The notes under the pieces were generated by a model. It had not been told where the DNA came from. It searched no databases and saw only the letters and a list, made by a program, of their open reading frames with translations. Below, piece after piece: positions 41,129 to 50,570 of a stretch of DNA of 64,000 nt; within the stretch, counting starts at the first letter, position 1, and each line of letters begins with the position of its first letter. The DNA is taken from contig JARLJU010000130.1 in assembly GCA_031291055.1 (NCBI GenBank), forward strand, positions 1 to 64,000, read 5' to 3'. Origin of the DNA: Rudaea sp. (GTDB lineage Bacteria; Pseudomonadota; Gammaproteobacteria; Xanthomonadales; Rhodanobacteraceae). The position numbers were made by a program, and so were the translations under genes.

Positions 41129-42958
41129 TCACGCGCCGTTGCCGGACTTGACCTTGGCGACCCAGTCGTCGATCACGCGCTGCAGCAATTCCAGCGGCAG
41201 GGCGCCGTTGCTCAGCACCTGATTGTGGAATTGTGCAAGTTTGAACTTGTCGCCAAGCTCGGTCTTCGCTTTTTCGCGCAGTTCCAGGATCTTGAGCATA
41301 CCGACCTTGTAGGCCAGCGCCTGGCCAGGGTCAACGAAGTAGCGCTCGATTTCGGCGGTGACATCGCTCTGCGCCATGCCGGTGTTGTCAATCATGTAGG
41401 CGATCGCCTGCTCGCGCGTCCAGTGCTTGTAGTGGATGCCGCTGTCGACGACCAGGCGCACCGCGCGCATCATCTCGTCGCGCAGACGGCCGAGATTGTC
41501 CAGCGGATTCTTTTCGAAGCCCAGTTCCCAGGCCAGGCGCTCGGCATACAGCGCCCAGCCTTCCACGTAGGCGGTGAATGGCAGCACGCGCTGGAAGAAT
41601 GGCAGACCGGGAATTTCCTGCGCCACGGAAATCTGGAAATGGTGCCCGGGAATGCCCTCGTGATAGGCCAGCGTGCGCATCGCCCACTTCGGCGTCTCGC
41701 TGGTGTCGCGCATGTTGGCGAAGAACGTACCCGGGCGCGTGCCGTCGAACGAGCCTTCTTCATAGTAGGCACCTGGCGCCGTCTTCTCGGCGAACTCCGG
41801 TACCGCCTGGACCACGACGCCAGCTTTCGGGCGCACATCGAAGGAATCGCCGAGTCCGGCATTCACTTCATCGAGGATTGCCTGGTATTGCTTGAGCATC
41901 GCCTGCTTGCCTTCCGGCGTGTTCGGAAACAGTTGCGCGGGGTCTTTGGCCAGTTGCTGCACGCGCTCGCCGATGCTGCCGTCCACCAGTCCCTGGGCCT
42001 TGAGAATGATGTCCATCTCGGCACTGACGCGCGCGACTTCGGTCAGCCCGAGCTGGTGCACCTGCTCTGGTGTCATGTCGGTCGTTGTGTGCTGACGCAC
42101 GCACCAGGCGTAGTAGGCATCGCCATCGGGCAGGTGCCAGGCACCGAAGTTGCCCTGCGCCTTGGGCGCGAGCTGGGTGAAATAGTCGGTCAGTTTCTTG
42201 TAGGAAGGATAGACGCTCTGCTGGATCGCCGCATCCACGCCGGCAAGCAGACGAACGCGCGCGGGCTGGTCGAGCTTGTCCGCGGGAATCTTGTCGAGCT
42301 TTTCCTTGAAACTGACATAAAGAGGGTTCTGCTTCGACGCCATGGACGCAAAGCCATCCATCTGTTTCAGCACTTCCTCGATCGTGAACTGCGGCGGCAG
42401 CAGGCCTTTGCCCTCGCGCAGACGCAGGCCTTCGATCACCTGGTCGAACTTTTCGGGGAACCTGTTCAGGCGCGCAATATAGTCCTTCGCGTCGCTCTCG
42501 CTTTTCACCGGATGCTGCTGGGTCATGAAATTCGGCAACGCCGACTGCACACCAAACATCTGGTTCACCGGGAAATCGTAATCGCGGAATTTGTCGCCCT
42601 CAATCTGGATGCGCAGGAAATACTCGAGCACATCGTAGGAAAGCTGGCCGCGCCGATCCAGCGCGTTGCGGTCGTAACTGAGCAGGACGTCGTGATCCTT
42701 GTGGATCATGTCTGCGATCTTCTGCTCGTGCGCCGGCGAGGCATCGTCGAGCTTGTCGCTGTAGAAATCGGCCCACGACGGCAGGATGCGCATGCTGCTC
42801 AGCATCTGCGGGCTGTCGAGCGCGAATTGCGCGAACGTGCGGCCGTAGAACCAGTCGATCTTGTACGGCTTGAAATACCAGACATGCACAAAAGCGATAG
42901 CGCCGAGTACAAGCACCAGCAGCAACAGCCGCAGCAGCCATTTCAGCAACGTTCTCAT
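41129..42958 (-). CDS. Membrane-anchored DUF885 protein
   Basis: This protein of about 609 residues has one N-terminal helix (LLKWLLRLLLLVLVLGAIAF) and a large DUF885 domain. DUF885 proteins resemble M3-like zinc metallopeptidases, and the putative metal site YHEGIPGHHFQ is visible at about residues 432-442. A second conserved region is FTAYVEGWALYAERLAWELG, with a Glu that would be the third ligand. Other family markers are FDVRP and DNTGMAQSDVTAEIERY. It is probably anchored in the inner membrane with the enzyme in the periplasm. The start is ATG 42958 or 42967. The substrate is unknown. Confidence 0.9.
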   Translation of the reverse strand: MRTLLKWLLRLLLLVLVLGAIAFVHVWYFKPYKIDWFYGRTFAQFALDSPQMLSSMRILPSWADFYSDKLDDASPAHEQKIADMIHKDHDVLLSYDRNALDRRGQLSYDVLEYFLRIQIEGDKFRDYDFPVNQMFGVQSALPNFMTQQHPVKSESDAKDYIARLNRFPEKFDQVIEGLRLREGKGLLPPQFTIEEVLKQMDGFASMASKQNPLYVSFKEKLDKIPADKLDQPARVRLLAGVDAAIQQSVYPSYKKLTDYFTQLAPKAQGNFGAWHLPDGDAYYAWCVRQHTTTDMTPEQVHQLGLTEVARVSAEMDIILKAQGLVDGSIGERVQQLAKDPAQLFPNTPEGKQAMLKQYQAILDEVNAGLGDSFDVRPKAGVVVQAVPEFAEKTAPGAYYEEGSFDGTRPGTFFANMRDTSETPKWAMRTLAYHEGIPGHHFQISVAQEIPGLPFFQRVLPFTAYVEGWALYAERLAWELGFEKNPLDNLGRLRDEMMRAVRLVVDSGIHYKHWTREQAIAYMIDNTGMAQSDVTAEIERYFVDPGQALAYKVGMLKILELREKAKTELGDKFKLAQFHNQVLSNGALPLELLQRVIDDWVAKVKSGNGA

Positions 42959-43102
42959 TGATCCCATCCCCGTGAGGTGATCTTCGATCTTAGCAGTTGC
43001 CGGCCGTCGCGCGCGGGCAGGAAGTCACCCCCGAGTATTGATAGGATGCCGATCGCCCCAACGTGATTGGAGCAAGCATGATTGACGCCAGGAGCCGCTC
43101 GC

Positions 43103-43882
43103 ATGTCGACCCAGCCTTCGCGCATGCCCACGCTGTTTATCGGCCATGGATCGCCGATGAATGCGCTGGAGGACAATGCCTTCACCCGCGGCTGGCAGGA
43201 GGCGGCACGGCGTATTCCGCGGCCGCGCTCGATCCTGTGCGTATCCGCGCACTGGGAGTCGCGCGGCACGTACGCGGCGGCCACGCTGACCCCGGAAACG
43301 ATCCATGATTTCTACGGCTTTCCGCAGGCGTTGTTCGACGTGCGCTACCCCGCAGCCGGCGATCCGGCCCTCGCGCAGCGGATTTCCAACGTGGTGAGAA
43401 GCACGCAGGTGCACACGACGACGCAGTACGGCCTGGATCACGGCGCCTGGAGCGTGTTGTGCCTGATGTATCCGCAAGCCGATATTCCGGTGCTCCAGCT
43501 CAGCCTCGATACCTCGCAGCCCGGCGCATACCACTACCGCCTCGGGCAGGAGCTCGGCGCGCTGCGCGACGAAGGCGTGCTGATTCTCGGCAGCGGCAAT
43601 ATCGTGCACAACCTGCGGCTGTTCCGCTTCAATGACCCGGCGGCCGCCGATTGGGCCGCGCGGGCGGATGCCGCCATCCGCTCACGCATCGAATCCGGTG
43701 ATCATCCGGCGCTGGCGGACTGGCGTAGCCTCGGGGCCGATGTCGCGCTGGGCATTCCGACACCCGAACACTACCTGCCGCTGCTGTACGCGCTGGGCGC
43801 GCAGCGCAAAGGCGACAAAATCCACATTTTCAACGACCGGGTGACCAGTGCGATCTCGATGACGTCGGTGCAGGTCGGCTGA
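43103..43882 (+). CDS. DODA-type extradiol dioxygenase (YgiD/LigB family)
   Basis: This 259-residue non-haem iron dioxygenase has LFIGHGSPMNALEDNAF at the N-terminus, with the metal His in GHGSP. ICVSAHWESRGTYA has the second His, and YGLDHGAWSVLCLMYP and GSGNIVHNLRLF the others. The family opens catechol rings such as 4,5-DOPA. Length and motif order match E. coli YgiD. The ATG at 43103 is chosen because the protein then begins MSTQPSRMPTLFIGHG; a further upstream ATG at 43082 lacks support. Confidence 0.9.
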   Translation: MSTQPSRMPTLFIGHGSPMNALEDNAFTRGWQEAARRIPRPRSILCVSAHWESRGTYAAATLTPETIHDFYGFPQALFDVRYPAAGDPALAQRISNVVRSTQVHTTTQYGLDHGAWSVLCLMYPQADIPVLQLSLDTSQPGAYHYRLGQELGALRDEGVLILGSGNIVHNLRLFRFNDPAAADWAARADAAIRSRIESGDHPALADWRSLGADVALGIPTPEHYLPLLYALGAQRKGDKIHIFNDRVTSAISMTSVQVG

Positions 43883-43886
43883 ACGC

Positions 43887-44705
43887 TCAGAACCACATGC
43901 GCAAGCCAACCACAAGCTGCGCATCGGCAGCATCGCGTCCAGCCGCGCGCGCATAATCCGCGGCGTCGCCGAAACGATGCGCCCAGACGACGCCAATGTA
44001 CGGCGCGAACTCGCGGCGGATCTCGTAACGCAGGCGCAGACCGAATTCGGCGTCGGACAAACCCGAGCCGAAGTCGCGCTGTACATCACTGCGCCCGTAC
44101 AGGTTCAGCTCGAACTCCGGTTGCAGCACCAGGCGCTGGGTGAGCAACAGTTCGTACTCCGCGCGCAGTCGCGCTGCCGTGCGCCCCTGTTCACCGAGAT
44201 ACGCGGTCGCCTCGATCTGGATCCAGTAAGGCGCCAGGCCCTGCACGCCGAAGGCAGCCCAGTCGCGGGTTCGCCCCAGGCCGGAATCATGGCGCGCGCC
44301 GAATTGCCAGTCCCAGAACCCGGCGAAAGCATGGTCCCAGAACAGCTCCGTGCGGGCGTCCAGATTTCCGCTCTCGCGCTCGCCCTCGGAACGCAGCCAG
44401 AGCTTGTCGACATCCTGTCCGTACCAGCCTTCCAGTTCCCACGCCGCAGCTCCGCTGCCGTCGATGGCATGCTCCAGCTGATCCACCTGAACCATGCCGA
44501 ACGCCGCATCGTCGCGCATCTGCATCACGTCTACCATGCTCGCTGCAGACATCGGCGCCATCGGCTGCTGCGGTGCGGCGGGCGCGACGTGATCGGCCAT
44601 GGCCGGCTCTGCCTCCTGAGCCCTTGCCCCCGCGGGCATGGCGATCGATGCCACAAAATACAACAATGTAATTTTGTACACTCGTCCTCGCGCGTCCGGA
44701 TTCAT
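43887..44705 (-). CDS. copB: Copper resistance outer-membrane protein CopB
   Basis: This 272-residue protein has a signal peptide (about 1-29), a Met-rich N-terminal stretch (QQPMAPMSAASMVDVMQM) and the CopB beta-barrel domain with LWLRSEGERESGNLD, ELFWDHAFAGFWDWQFGARH and the C-terminal WAHRFGDAADYAR, ending in VVGLRMWF, which fits an outer-membrane strand. The ATG overlaps the stop of copA by 2 bp (ATGA). The pair is the classical copAB periplasmic and outer-membrane copper tolerance unit. The usual CopRS regulators are not adjacent. Confidence 0.92.
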   Translation of the reverse strand: MNPDARGRVYKITLLYFVASIAMPAGARAQEAEPAMADHVAPAAPQQPMAPMSAASMVDVMQMRDDAAFGMVQVDQLEHAIDGSGAAAWELEGWYGQDVDKLWLRSEGERESGNLDARTELFWDHAFAGFWDWQFGARHDSGLGRTRDWAAFGVQGLAPYWIQIEATAYLGEQGRTAARLRAEYELLLTQRLVLQPEFELNLYGRSDVQRDFGSGLSDAEFGLRLRYEIRREFAPYIGVVWAHRFGDAADYARAAGRDAADAQLVVGLRMWF

Positions 44706-46429
44706 GCCACGACCACTTCGCGGAACATGCCTGCTTCCATGTGATACAGCAGGTGGCAATGATAGGCCCAGCGCCCGATGGCGTCGGCATTGACGCGATA
44801 ACTGATCGCCTGCGCGGGCTGCACGACAAGGGTGTGCTTGCGCACCTGGAATGTGCCGTCGGCTGATTCGAGCTCGCTCCACATGCCGTGCAGATGGATC
44901 GGGTGCGTCATCATCGTGTCGTTGACCAGACGGATGCGCACGCGCTCGCCATGTTTCAGGGGCACGGCCTGGATTTCGGAAAACTTCCGGCCATCGAACG
45001 ACCACATGTAGCGCTGCATGTTGCCGGTCAGGTGCAGTTCGATATCACGTTGCGTATCGGGCGATATCGGTGCGCCGGGCGTGTGCATGTCGGCATAGGT
45101 GAGCACGCGGCGGCCGTTGTCGCGCAGGCCGATGCCGGGGTCGTCCAGATTCGTGCGTGGCATATCCACGCGCATGTCGATGCCGGGTACCGATATGACG
45201 TGAGCCTGTTGCGCCTGCGGCATCACCATTCCGGACACCGCGTCATGTGTGCCCTCGCCGCCTTCCATCGCGGCCACGCCCGTCATGCCTGCGTGCGACA
45301 TCGTGGACATGCCCCCCATCATGTCGCTCATATCCAGTTGCAGCCGTGGGTCGAGCGCAGGCACATCCGCCCGCATTCCCGCACGCGGCGCCAGGGTGCC
45401 GCGCGCATAGCCGGAACGATCCATGGTCTGGGCGAAGATGGTGTAGGCGCGATCGTCCTGCGGCGCCACGATGACATCATAGGTCTCCGCCGTGCCGATG
45501 CGGAACTCATCCACGGTCACCGGCTCGATGTCCTGCCCGTCGGCGGCAACGACCGTCATCGCCAGGCCGGGAATGCGCACATCGAAAAACGTCATCGATG
45601 CCCCGTTGATGAAGCGGAGCTTCACTTTCTCCCCGCGCGCGAACAGTGCGGTCCAGTTCGCCGCTGGCGTCGCCCCGTTCATCAGCAGCGTATAGGCGTG
45701 GCCGGAAACGTCGGCCAGATCGCTCGGGTCCATGCGCATGCGGTTCCACATGCGCCGTTGCGCCAGCGCCGCGCTCATGCCACCGTTGCGCGCATCGCGC
45801 AGGAAGTCGCCGGCGCTGGGTTGCGCAAAGTTGTAGTAGCTGCTGTGTTTCTTCAGTGTCGCGTAGATACGCTCCGGGTCGGTATCGCTCCAGTCCGACA
45901 GCAGTACGACGTAGTCACGCTCGACGCGATGGCGCTCGCCACCGCGCGGCTCGATCACGATGGGGCCGTACAGGCCGGTCTGCTCCTGGAAGCGCGAGTG
46001 GCTGTGATACCAGTACGTGCCGGACTGGTTCACGCGGAAGCGATAGGTGTACGTCGTTCCGGGTGCGATGCCCATGAACGAAAGACCCGGCACGCCATCC
46101 ATGTCGGCCGGCACGATCATGCCGTGCCAGTGGATGGAACTGGTCACCGGCAGCGCGTTGCGCACGCGCAGGGTCACCGTTTCACCTTCGCGCCAGCGCA
46201 GGAGCGGTGCCGGCACCTGGCCGTTGACCACGGTCGCCACGCGCGCGGCTCCGGTGAAATTCACCGGCAGTGTGCCGATTTCAAGATCGAACTGACTGCC
46301 CGACAACACCTGCGGCGCAGCGGCAACCGCCGCCTGCCGCCACAATCCGCTGCTCGCGGCTACGCCACCGAGCGCCAGGCCCTGCACGAAACGGCGGCGC
46401 GACGGCCGCGATGGCCGACCGGGATTCAT
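44702..46429 (-). CDS. copA: Copper resistance multicopper oxidase CopA
   Basis: This 575-residue periplasmic oxidase has a twin-arginine signal peptide (SRRRFVQGLALGGVAASSGL), so it is exported folded. All four copper-binding segments are present: SIHWHGMIVPADMDGVPG, TYWYHSHSRFQEQTG, HPIHLHGMWSELE and WAYHCHLLYHMEAGMF. A Met/His-rich insert, DMMGGMSTMSHAGMTG, lies at about 365-380 and is typical of CopA. It oxidises Cu(I) to Cu(II) in the periplasm. It is the first gene of copAB and is divergent from rlmJ with 80 bp between. Confidence 0.94.
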   Translation of the reverse strand: MNPGRPSRPSRRRFVQGLALGGVAASSGLWRQAAVAAAPQVLSGSQFDLEIGTLPVNFTGAARVATVVNGQVPAPLLRWREGETVTLRVRNALPVTSSIHWHGMIVPADMDGVPGLSFMGIAPGTTYTYRFRVNQSGTYWYHSHSRFQEQTGLYGPIVIEPRGGERHRVERDYVVLLSDWSDTDPERIYATLKKHSSYYNFAQPSAGDFLRDARNGGMSAALAQRRMWNRMRMDPSDLADVSGHAYTLLMNGATPAANWTALFARGEKVKLRFINGASMTFFDVRIPGLAMTVVAADGQDIEPVTVDEFRIGTAETYDVIVAPQDDRAYTIFAQTMDRSGYARGTLAPRAGMRADVPALDPRLQLDMSDMMGGMSTMSHAGMTGVAAMEGGEGTHDAVSGMVMPQAQQAHVISVPGIDMRVDMPRTNLDDPGIGLRDNGRRVLTYADMHTPGAPISPDTQRDIELHLTGNMQRYMWSFDGRKFSEIQAVPLKHGERVRIRLVNDTMMTHPIHLHGMWSELESADGTFQVRKHTLVVQPAQAISYRVNADAIGRWAYHCHLLYHMEAGMFREVVVA

Positions 46430-46509
46430 TGCGATGCAGTCCGCGTATTCACGCCCGCCACATTGCTACACTCGACCGTGAGATATCAACCCGTGTCCAC
46501 CGGAAAGCC

Positions 46510-47358
46510 ATGAACTATCGTCACGCCTTCCATGCCGGCAACTTCGCCGATGTGTTCAAGCACGTCATCATGATTGGCCTGCTGGAATCGCTCAAGGCGA
46601 AGCAGGCGCCATTCTGCTACATCGAAACGCATGCCGGCAGCGGACGCTACGATCTGCGCGGCGTGGCTGCGAGCAAGACGCGCGAGTACGAGAATGGCGT
46701 ACTGCGGCTGTTCGGCGCAACGCGACTTGGTTCGCAGCTGCACATTTACCTCAATCTGGTGCGTGCCCTCAATGCCACGGCGCCACATGAGTTATCCGTA
46801 TATCCAGGCTCGCCGCTGATCGCCAGCCTGCTGTTGCGCGATCAGGACCGCGCCGCGCTGTGCGAACTGCAGCAGGAGGAAGCCGCGCAATTGAAGCGAC
46901 TGTTTGCCGGGGATGCGCGCATCGGCGTGCATCACCGCGACGGCTACACCGCCTTGCCAGGACTCGTGCCACCGAAGGAGCGCCGCGGCGTGGTGCTGAT
47001 CGATCCGCCGTTCGAGGCACAGGACGACGAGTTCCGCGCCATCGAAACCGCGTTCGCGGCCGCCTATGCACGCTGGCCGACGGGGATTTATGCAATCTGG
47101 TATCCGATCAAGCTGCGCCAGCAGACACTGCCGTTCCAGCGCTGGTTTTCGCGCCACAGGATTCCGAAAACCCTATGCGCGGAACTGCTGCTGCACCCGG
47201 ACAACTCGGCGCTGCGCCTCAACGGCTGCGGCATGATCATCGTCAACCCACCGTGGAAATTCGATCAGCAGCTTGCCGAGTTGCTGGGATCGCTGCGCGA
47301 GCATCTTGCCCAGGGCCGCTTCGGCCAGCAACGCGTCGAGTGGTTGACGCCGCCCTGA
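46510..47358 (+). CDS. rlmJ: 23S rRNA (adenine-2030-N6)-methyltransferase
   Basis: This 282-residue enzyme methylates A2030 of 23S rRNA. MNYRHAFHAGNFADVFKH is the invariant N-terminus of RlmJ, the SAM-binding loop is YIETHAGSGRYDL, and the catalytic motif is LIDPPFEAQDDE. The ATG is preceded by GGAAAG. Length matches E. coli RlmJ (280). It stands alone between copA and a small membrane protein gene. Confidence 0.95.
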   Translation: MNYRHAFHAGNFADVFKHVIMIGLLESLKAKQAPFCYIETHAGSGRYDLRGVAASKTREYENGVLRLFGATRLGSQLHIYLNLVRALNATAPHELSVYPGSPLIASLLLRDQDRAALCELQQEEAAQLKRLFAGDARIGVHHRDGYTALPGLVPPKERRGVVLIDPPFEAQDDEFRAIETAFAAAYARWPTGIYAIWYPIKLRQQTLPFQRWFSRHRIPKTLCAELLLHPDNSALRLNGCGMIIVNPPWKFDQQLAELLGSLREHLAQGRFGQQRVEWLTPP

Positions 47359-47359
47359 C

Positions 47360-47893
47360 TCAATCCTTGCGCGGCGCGGAAACTGCGGCGAGGCGGCGGC
47401 TTTCGATCAGCACGCCGGCGTAGTAGGCAAGGTAGTAACCGATCACGATGCCAAGGATCGCTAGCGTCAGCGGACTTTTCTGGTAGGCGGCAAACGGATT
47501 CGCATTGTCCTGGGCTGCCGCGTGCATGGCTGGATACACAACGACGAAACGGTACAGGACGCGGCCAAGCAGCAGTGCCGACACGAACAGGCCGATATAG
47601 GTATGCGGCGTATAGAAATTTCCCTCCGGCGTGTTCTCGAATTTCGTATGCCGCAGTCCGAACCATCCCAGCGCCAAGCCGCCGGCCAGGCCCGCGACCA
47701 TCGCCCCGAACAAATTCATGTCGCGCAACGACGCGAGCAGCATCAGCGCACCGATCACGCCGAAGATGCCCATGCGCCACTGCATGCGTACCGGGCTCAC
47801 GCGCTGGCGTCCGATATTGCGCCGCACGCGGCGATACAGGACGAAGGCGACGAATACCGCGATCAGGACGGGAGCGATCAGTTTGGGATCCAT
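47360..47893 (-). CDS. CcdC/DUF1453-like integral membrane protein
   Basis: This 177-residue membrane protein starts MDPKLIAPVLIAVFVAFVLYR (ATG 47893), followed by a basic RRVRRNIGRQ loop and four further helices. The N-terminal helix followed by RRxxRxIGRQ is what I recall from DUF1453/CcdC-like proteins. Longer in-frame starts to 48082 would enter the divergent GFA gene promoter and are not supported. It is convergent with rlmJ, with only one base between. Function is unknown. Confidence 0.7.
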   Translation of the reverse strand: MDPKLIAPVLIAVFVAFVLYRRVRRNIGRQRVSPVRMQWRMGIFGVIGALMLLASLRDMNLFGAMVAGLAGGLALGWFGLRHTKFENTPEGNFYTPHTYIGLFVSALLLGRVLYRFVVVYPAMHAAAQDNANPFAAYQKSPLTLAILGIVIGYYLAYYAGVLIESRRLAAVSAPRKD

Positions 47894-48113
47894 GCGGACG
47901 ACCGGGGCAGCGCGGGAGGTGCGGATTCTAACTGAGTGAAAGCGCGGTTTGCCTGACGAGAATACAATCCACCCGGCAGGCGCGATCACCTTGACGGGGG
48001 GCGAAGTGTTCGCGAGGATTTTCGGCCGATTCGCCGCCCAGCCCGGATCCAGCTGCGTGGATGCGGCGAGAACTGCAATCATTGAACGAGCTCACGCCGG
48101 AGAGCACACAGAT

Positions 48114-48461
48114 ATGAAGTACCAGGGCAGCTGTCACTGCGGAAAAGTGGCGTTCGAGGTCGAAGGCCAGATCGACAAGGCAATTTCCTGCAACTGCTCC
48201 ATGTGCCAGCGCAAGGGCTCGTTGCTCTGGTTTGTTCCCCGCGACAAACTGCATCTGCTGACGCCGGATAAGAACGCGGAGACCTACACCTTCAACAAGC
48301 ATGCGATCAGGCATCGCTTCTGTCCCGCCTGCGGAATGCACCCCTATGGCGAAGGAACTGATCCCAAGGGCAATCGCATGGCTGCCATCAACATCCGCTG
48401 CCTGGAGAACGTCGAGCTGTCATCGATACCGGTCAGCCATTACGACGGCCGCTCGCTGTAG
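48114..48461 (+). CDS. GFA-family zinc protein
   Basis: This 115-residue protein belongs to the glutathione-dependent formaldehyde-activating (Gfa-like) fold. All zinc cysteines are present: CHCGKVAFEVEG, SCNCSMCQRKG and RFCPACGMHPYG. The family includes Gfa and many proteins of unknown activity, so an actual role in formaldehyde metabolism is not implied. The start ATG has GGAGAG upstream. It is convergent with the PQQ dehydrogenase gene. Confidence 0.9.
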   Translation: MKYQGSCHCGKVAFEVEGQIDKAISCNCSMCQRKGSLLWFVPRDKLHLLTPDKNAETYTFNKHAIRHRFCPACGMHPYGEGTDPKGNRMAAINIRCLENVELSSIPVSHYDGRSL

Positions 48462-48491
48462 GGTTGCCTGCGCATCCCGATGGCTGCAGGT

Positions 48492-50447
48492 TCAATGGGC
48501 TTGCGTGGGCAACGCATACGCCAGCACATAGTCGCCGCGCGTCGTGTGCAGCTTGGCATGGCCACCCGCCGCGACGACGACGAACTGGCGGCCGCCGAGT
48601 TCATAGCTCATCGGCGTTGCCTGGGCGCCGGCGGGAATGCGCATTTTCCACAATTCGGCACCGCTGGCCGTATCGAACGCGCGCAGGAAGTTGTCGGTGG
48701 TCGCGCCGATGAAGATCAGGCCGCTGGCCGTGGTCAGCGGTCCGCCGAAGTTCGGTACACCCTGCGTGCCCCAGAATGGCCACGGCGCAACATCGCGCGA
48801 CGTGCCGAGCGGCCGATCCCACGCGATCTTGCCGTGGACCAGATCCACCGCCACGAGCTTGCCCCATGGCGGGGCGGTGCATGGGGCGCCCAGCGGTGAC
48901 AGCAAGGCTTTGCGCCGCATGCCGTACGGCGTACCGGTCTGGCGCGCGAATTCCCAGCCTTCGAAGGCACCGGAGTCACGCTGCGTCTCGAACTGATCGC
49001 GGGGAATCAACGCCACGACCAGCGGCAGATCCATGACGTTGGCGATCAGCAATTGCCGCTGCGGGTCCCAGGCGCCACCGCCCCAGTTCGATCCACCAGC
49101 ATAGCCTGGGCGTTCAATCGTTCCCTGCAGGCTCGGCGGCGTGAACATGCCCTCGCTGTGCAGCGCAGCGACCTGCTCACGGCACTTGCCGCGGTCCCAG
49201 GCGGTGAGTCCCCTGGCGTCGTCGGGTCTGACCGGAGCCTGCGGCACCAGGGGCGGCAGGGTGGAAAACGGCTGGGTCGCCGACGGCGTTTCTCCGGCAA
49301 CGGCGTCCTGCGGTACGGGGCGTTCCTCGATCGGGAACAACGGCTCGCCGGTCTCGCGATTGAACACGAATACCTGCCCGGTCTTGGTCAACTGCACGAC
49401 GGCGGCCACCTTGGCGCCATCATGGTCGAGATCGACCAGCATGGGCTGCGACGCGGTGTCGTAGTCCCACAGATCGTGGTGCACCAGCTGGCGTCCCCAG
49501 AGGAATTCGCCAGTCGTGGCGCGCAATGCAACGATCGAATTGGCCCAGTGGTCGTCGCCCGGCCGCTCGCCACCGAAAAAATCCGGGCTCGCCGAGCCCG
49601 TGGGTATGAACACAAGGCCGCGTTCGGCATCGACCGCGAGCGGAGCCCACGCGTTTGCCGCGCCGGTCCAGCCTGCCTGCTGCGCTTCGACATCGTCAAA
49701 CTCGGGGTTCGCCGCGTCGACCGGAATCTTCGCCGTACGCGGAATCGGGTCCCAATGCCACAACTGCTTGCCGCTGCGCACGTCGAACGCACGCACGACG
49801 CCTAGTTCCAGATCGGTACCGCGATTGTCGCCGATCGAGGAACCGACCACGGCCACGTCGCCCGCGATCGCCGGCGGCGAAGTCACCTGGTAGTCCGCGC
49901 GGTTGCGCAGTCGTACACCTTTCCACAACGCCACTTCGCCGCCTGCGCCGAAATCCATGCAACGCTTGCCGGTGCGCGCATCGAGCGCGAACAGGCGCGC
50001 ATCGATCGTTGCGAACAGGATGCGCTCGGCGCAGGCGCCAGTGGCGGAAGGGCGCTGATCGCGCCAGTAACTGATGCCGCGCGAAGTCATCTCCGAGTAA
50101 TAGCGCCCGGGATCGACCTGTGCATCGAAGCGCCAGCGCTGCGCGCCGGTTGCCGCATCGAGCGCGAATACCTTGCCTGTCGCCGTCGGCAGGAACAGGG
50201 TGTCGCCGATCAGCAGCGGTGTCGCCTCGAACGTCAGCGCATCGTTGGCCTGGATGAAGCCCTGGCCCAGTTCGCCGGTGCGGAAAGTCCACGCAAGTTC
50301 GAGACTGGCGACGTTGTCCGGCGTGATCTGCGTCAGTGCGACATGGCGTTGGCCGCGGCCGTCGCCACCGTAGGCGGACCAGTCGCCGGCAAGTGCCTGG
50401 GTCGACAGCGCGCAGAGCAGCATCGCCAGCGGCAAGGGGTTTTGCAT
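48492..50447 (-). CDS. PQQ-dependent dehydrogenase (quinoprotein)
   Basis: This 651-residue exported protein (from ATG 50447) has a signal peptide ending in STQALAG and an eight-bladed PQQ beta-propeller. DWSAYGGDGRGQRHVALTQI is the standard beginning, with tryptophan-docking repeats such as GATGAQRWRFDAQVDPG and TGEFLWGRQLVHHDLWDYD. GTQGVPNFGGPLTTASGLIF lies at the end of the propeller. It resembles the dehydrogenase domain of membrane glucose dehydrogenase but lacks the N-terminal membrane helices, and it has no haem c motif. It is probably a periplasmic sugar or alcohol dehydrogenase; the substrate is not evident. No pqq synthesis genes are in the window. Confidence 0.9.
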   Translation of the reverse strand: MQNPLPLAMLLCALSTQALAGDWSAYGGDGRGQRHVALTQITPDNVASLELAWTFRTGELGQGFIQANDALTFEATPLLIGDTLFLPTATGKVFALDAATGAQRWRFDAQVDPGRYYSEMTSRGISYWRDQRPSATGACAERILFATIDARLFALDARTGKRCMDFGAGGEVALWKGVRLRNRADYQVTSPPAIAGDVAVVGSSIGDNRGTDLELGVVRAFDVRSGKQLWHWDPIPRTAKIPVDAANPEFDDVEAQQAGWTGAANAWAPLAVDAERGLVFIPTGSASPDFFGGERPGDDHWANSIVALRATTGEFLWGRQLVHHDLWDYDTASQPMLVDLDHDGAKVAAVVQLTKTGQVFVFNRETGEPLFPIEERPVPQDAVAGETPSATQPFSTLPPLVPQAPVRPDDARGLTAWDRGKCREQVAALHSEGMFTPPSLQGTIERPGYAGGSNWGGGAWDPQRQLLIANVMDLPLVVALIPRDQFETQRDSGAFEGWEFARQTGTPYGMRRKALLSPLGAPCTAPPWGKLVAVDLVHGKIAWDRPLGTSRDVAPWPFWGTQGVPNFGGPLTTASGLIFIGATTDNFLRAFDTASGAELWKMRIPAGAQATPMSYELGGRQFVVVAAGGHAKLHTTRGDYVLAYALPTQAH

Positions 50448-50570
50448 GATCCATCTCCCTGTCATGGCGGGATTCAAGCCTGCAGAAGCCACATCGGCAA
50501 GGAGAATGTGATGAACGGGATCCGGCGTGATACAACCGGGAACGCGGATTCGTGGCGAATTCCAGGGTGA

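Noticed and set aside
40868..42961. A 697-codon plus-strand frame opposite the DUF885 gene
   Set aside because: The minus-strand product is a clear DUF885 protein with conserved motifs. The plus-strand frame has the composition of an antisense shadow.
44888..46513. A 541-codon plus-strand frame, rich in His and Arg, opposite copA
   Set aside because: It is antisense to CopA with all its copper motifs. The His-rich composition is a by-product of reversed Met/Val codons.
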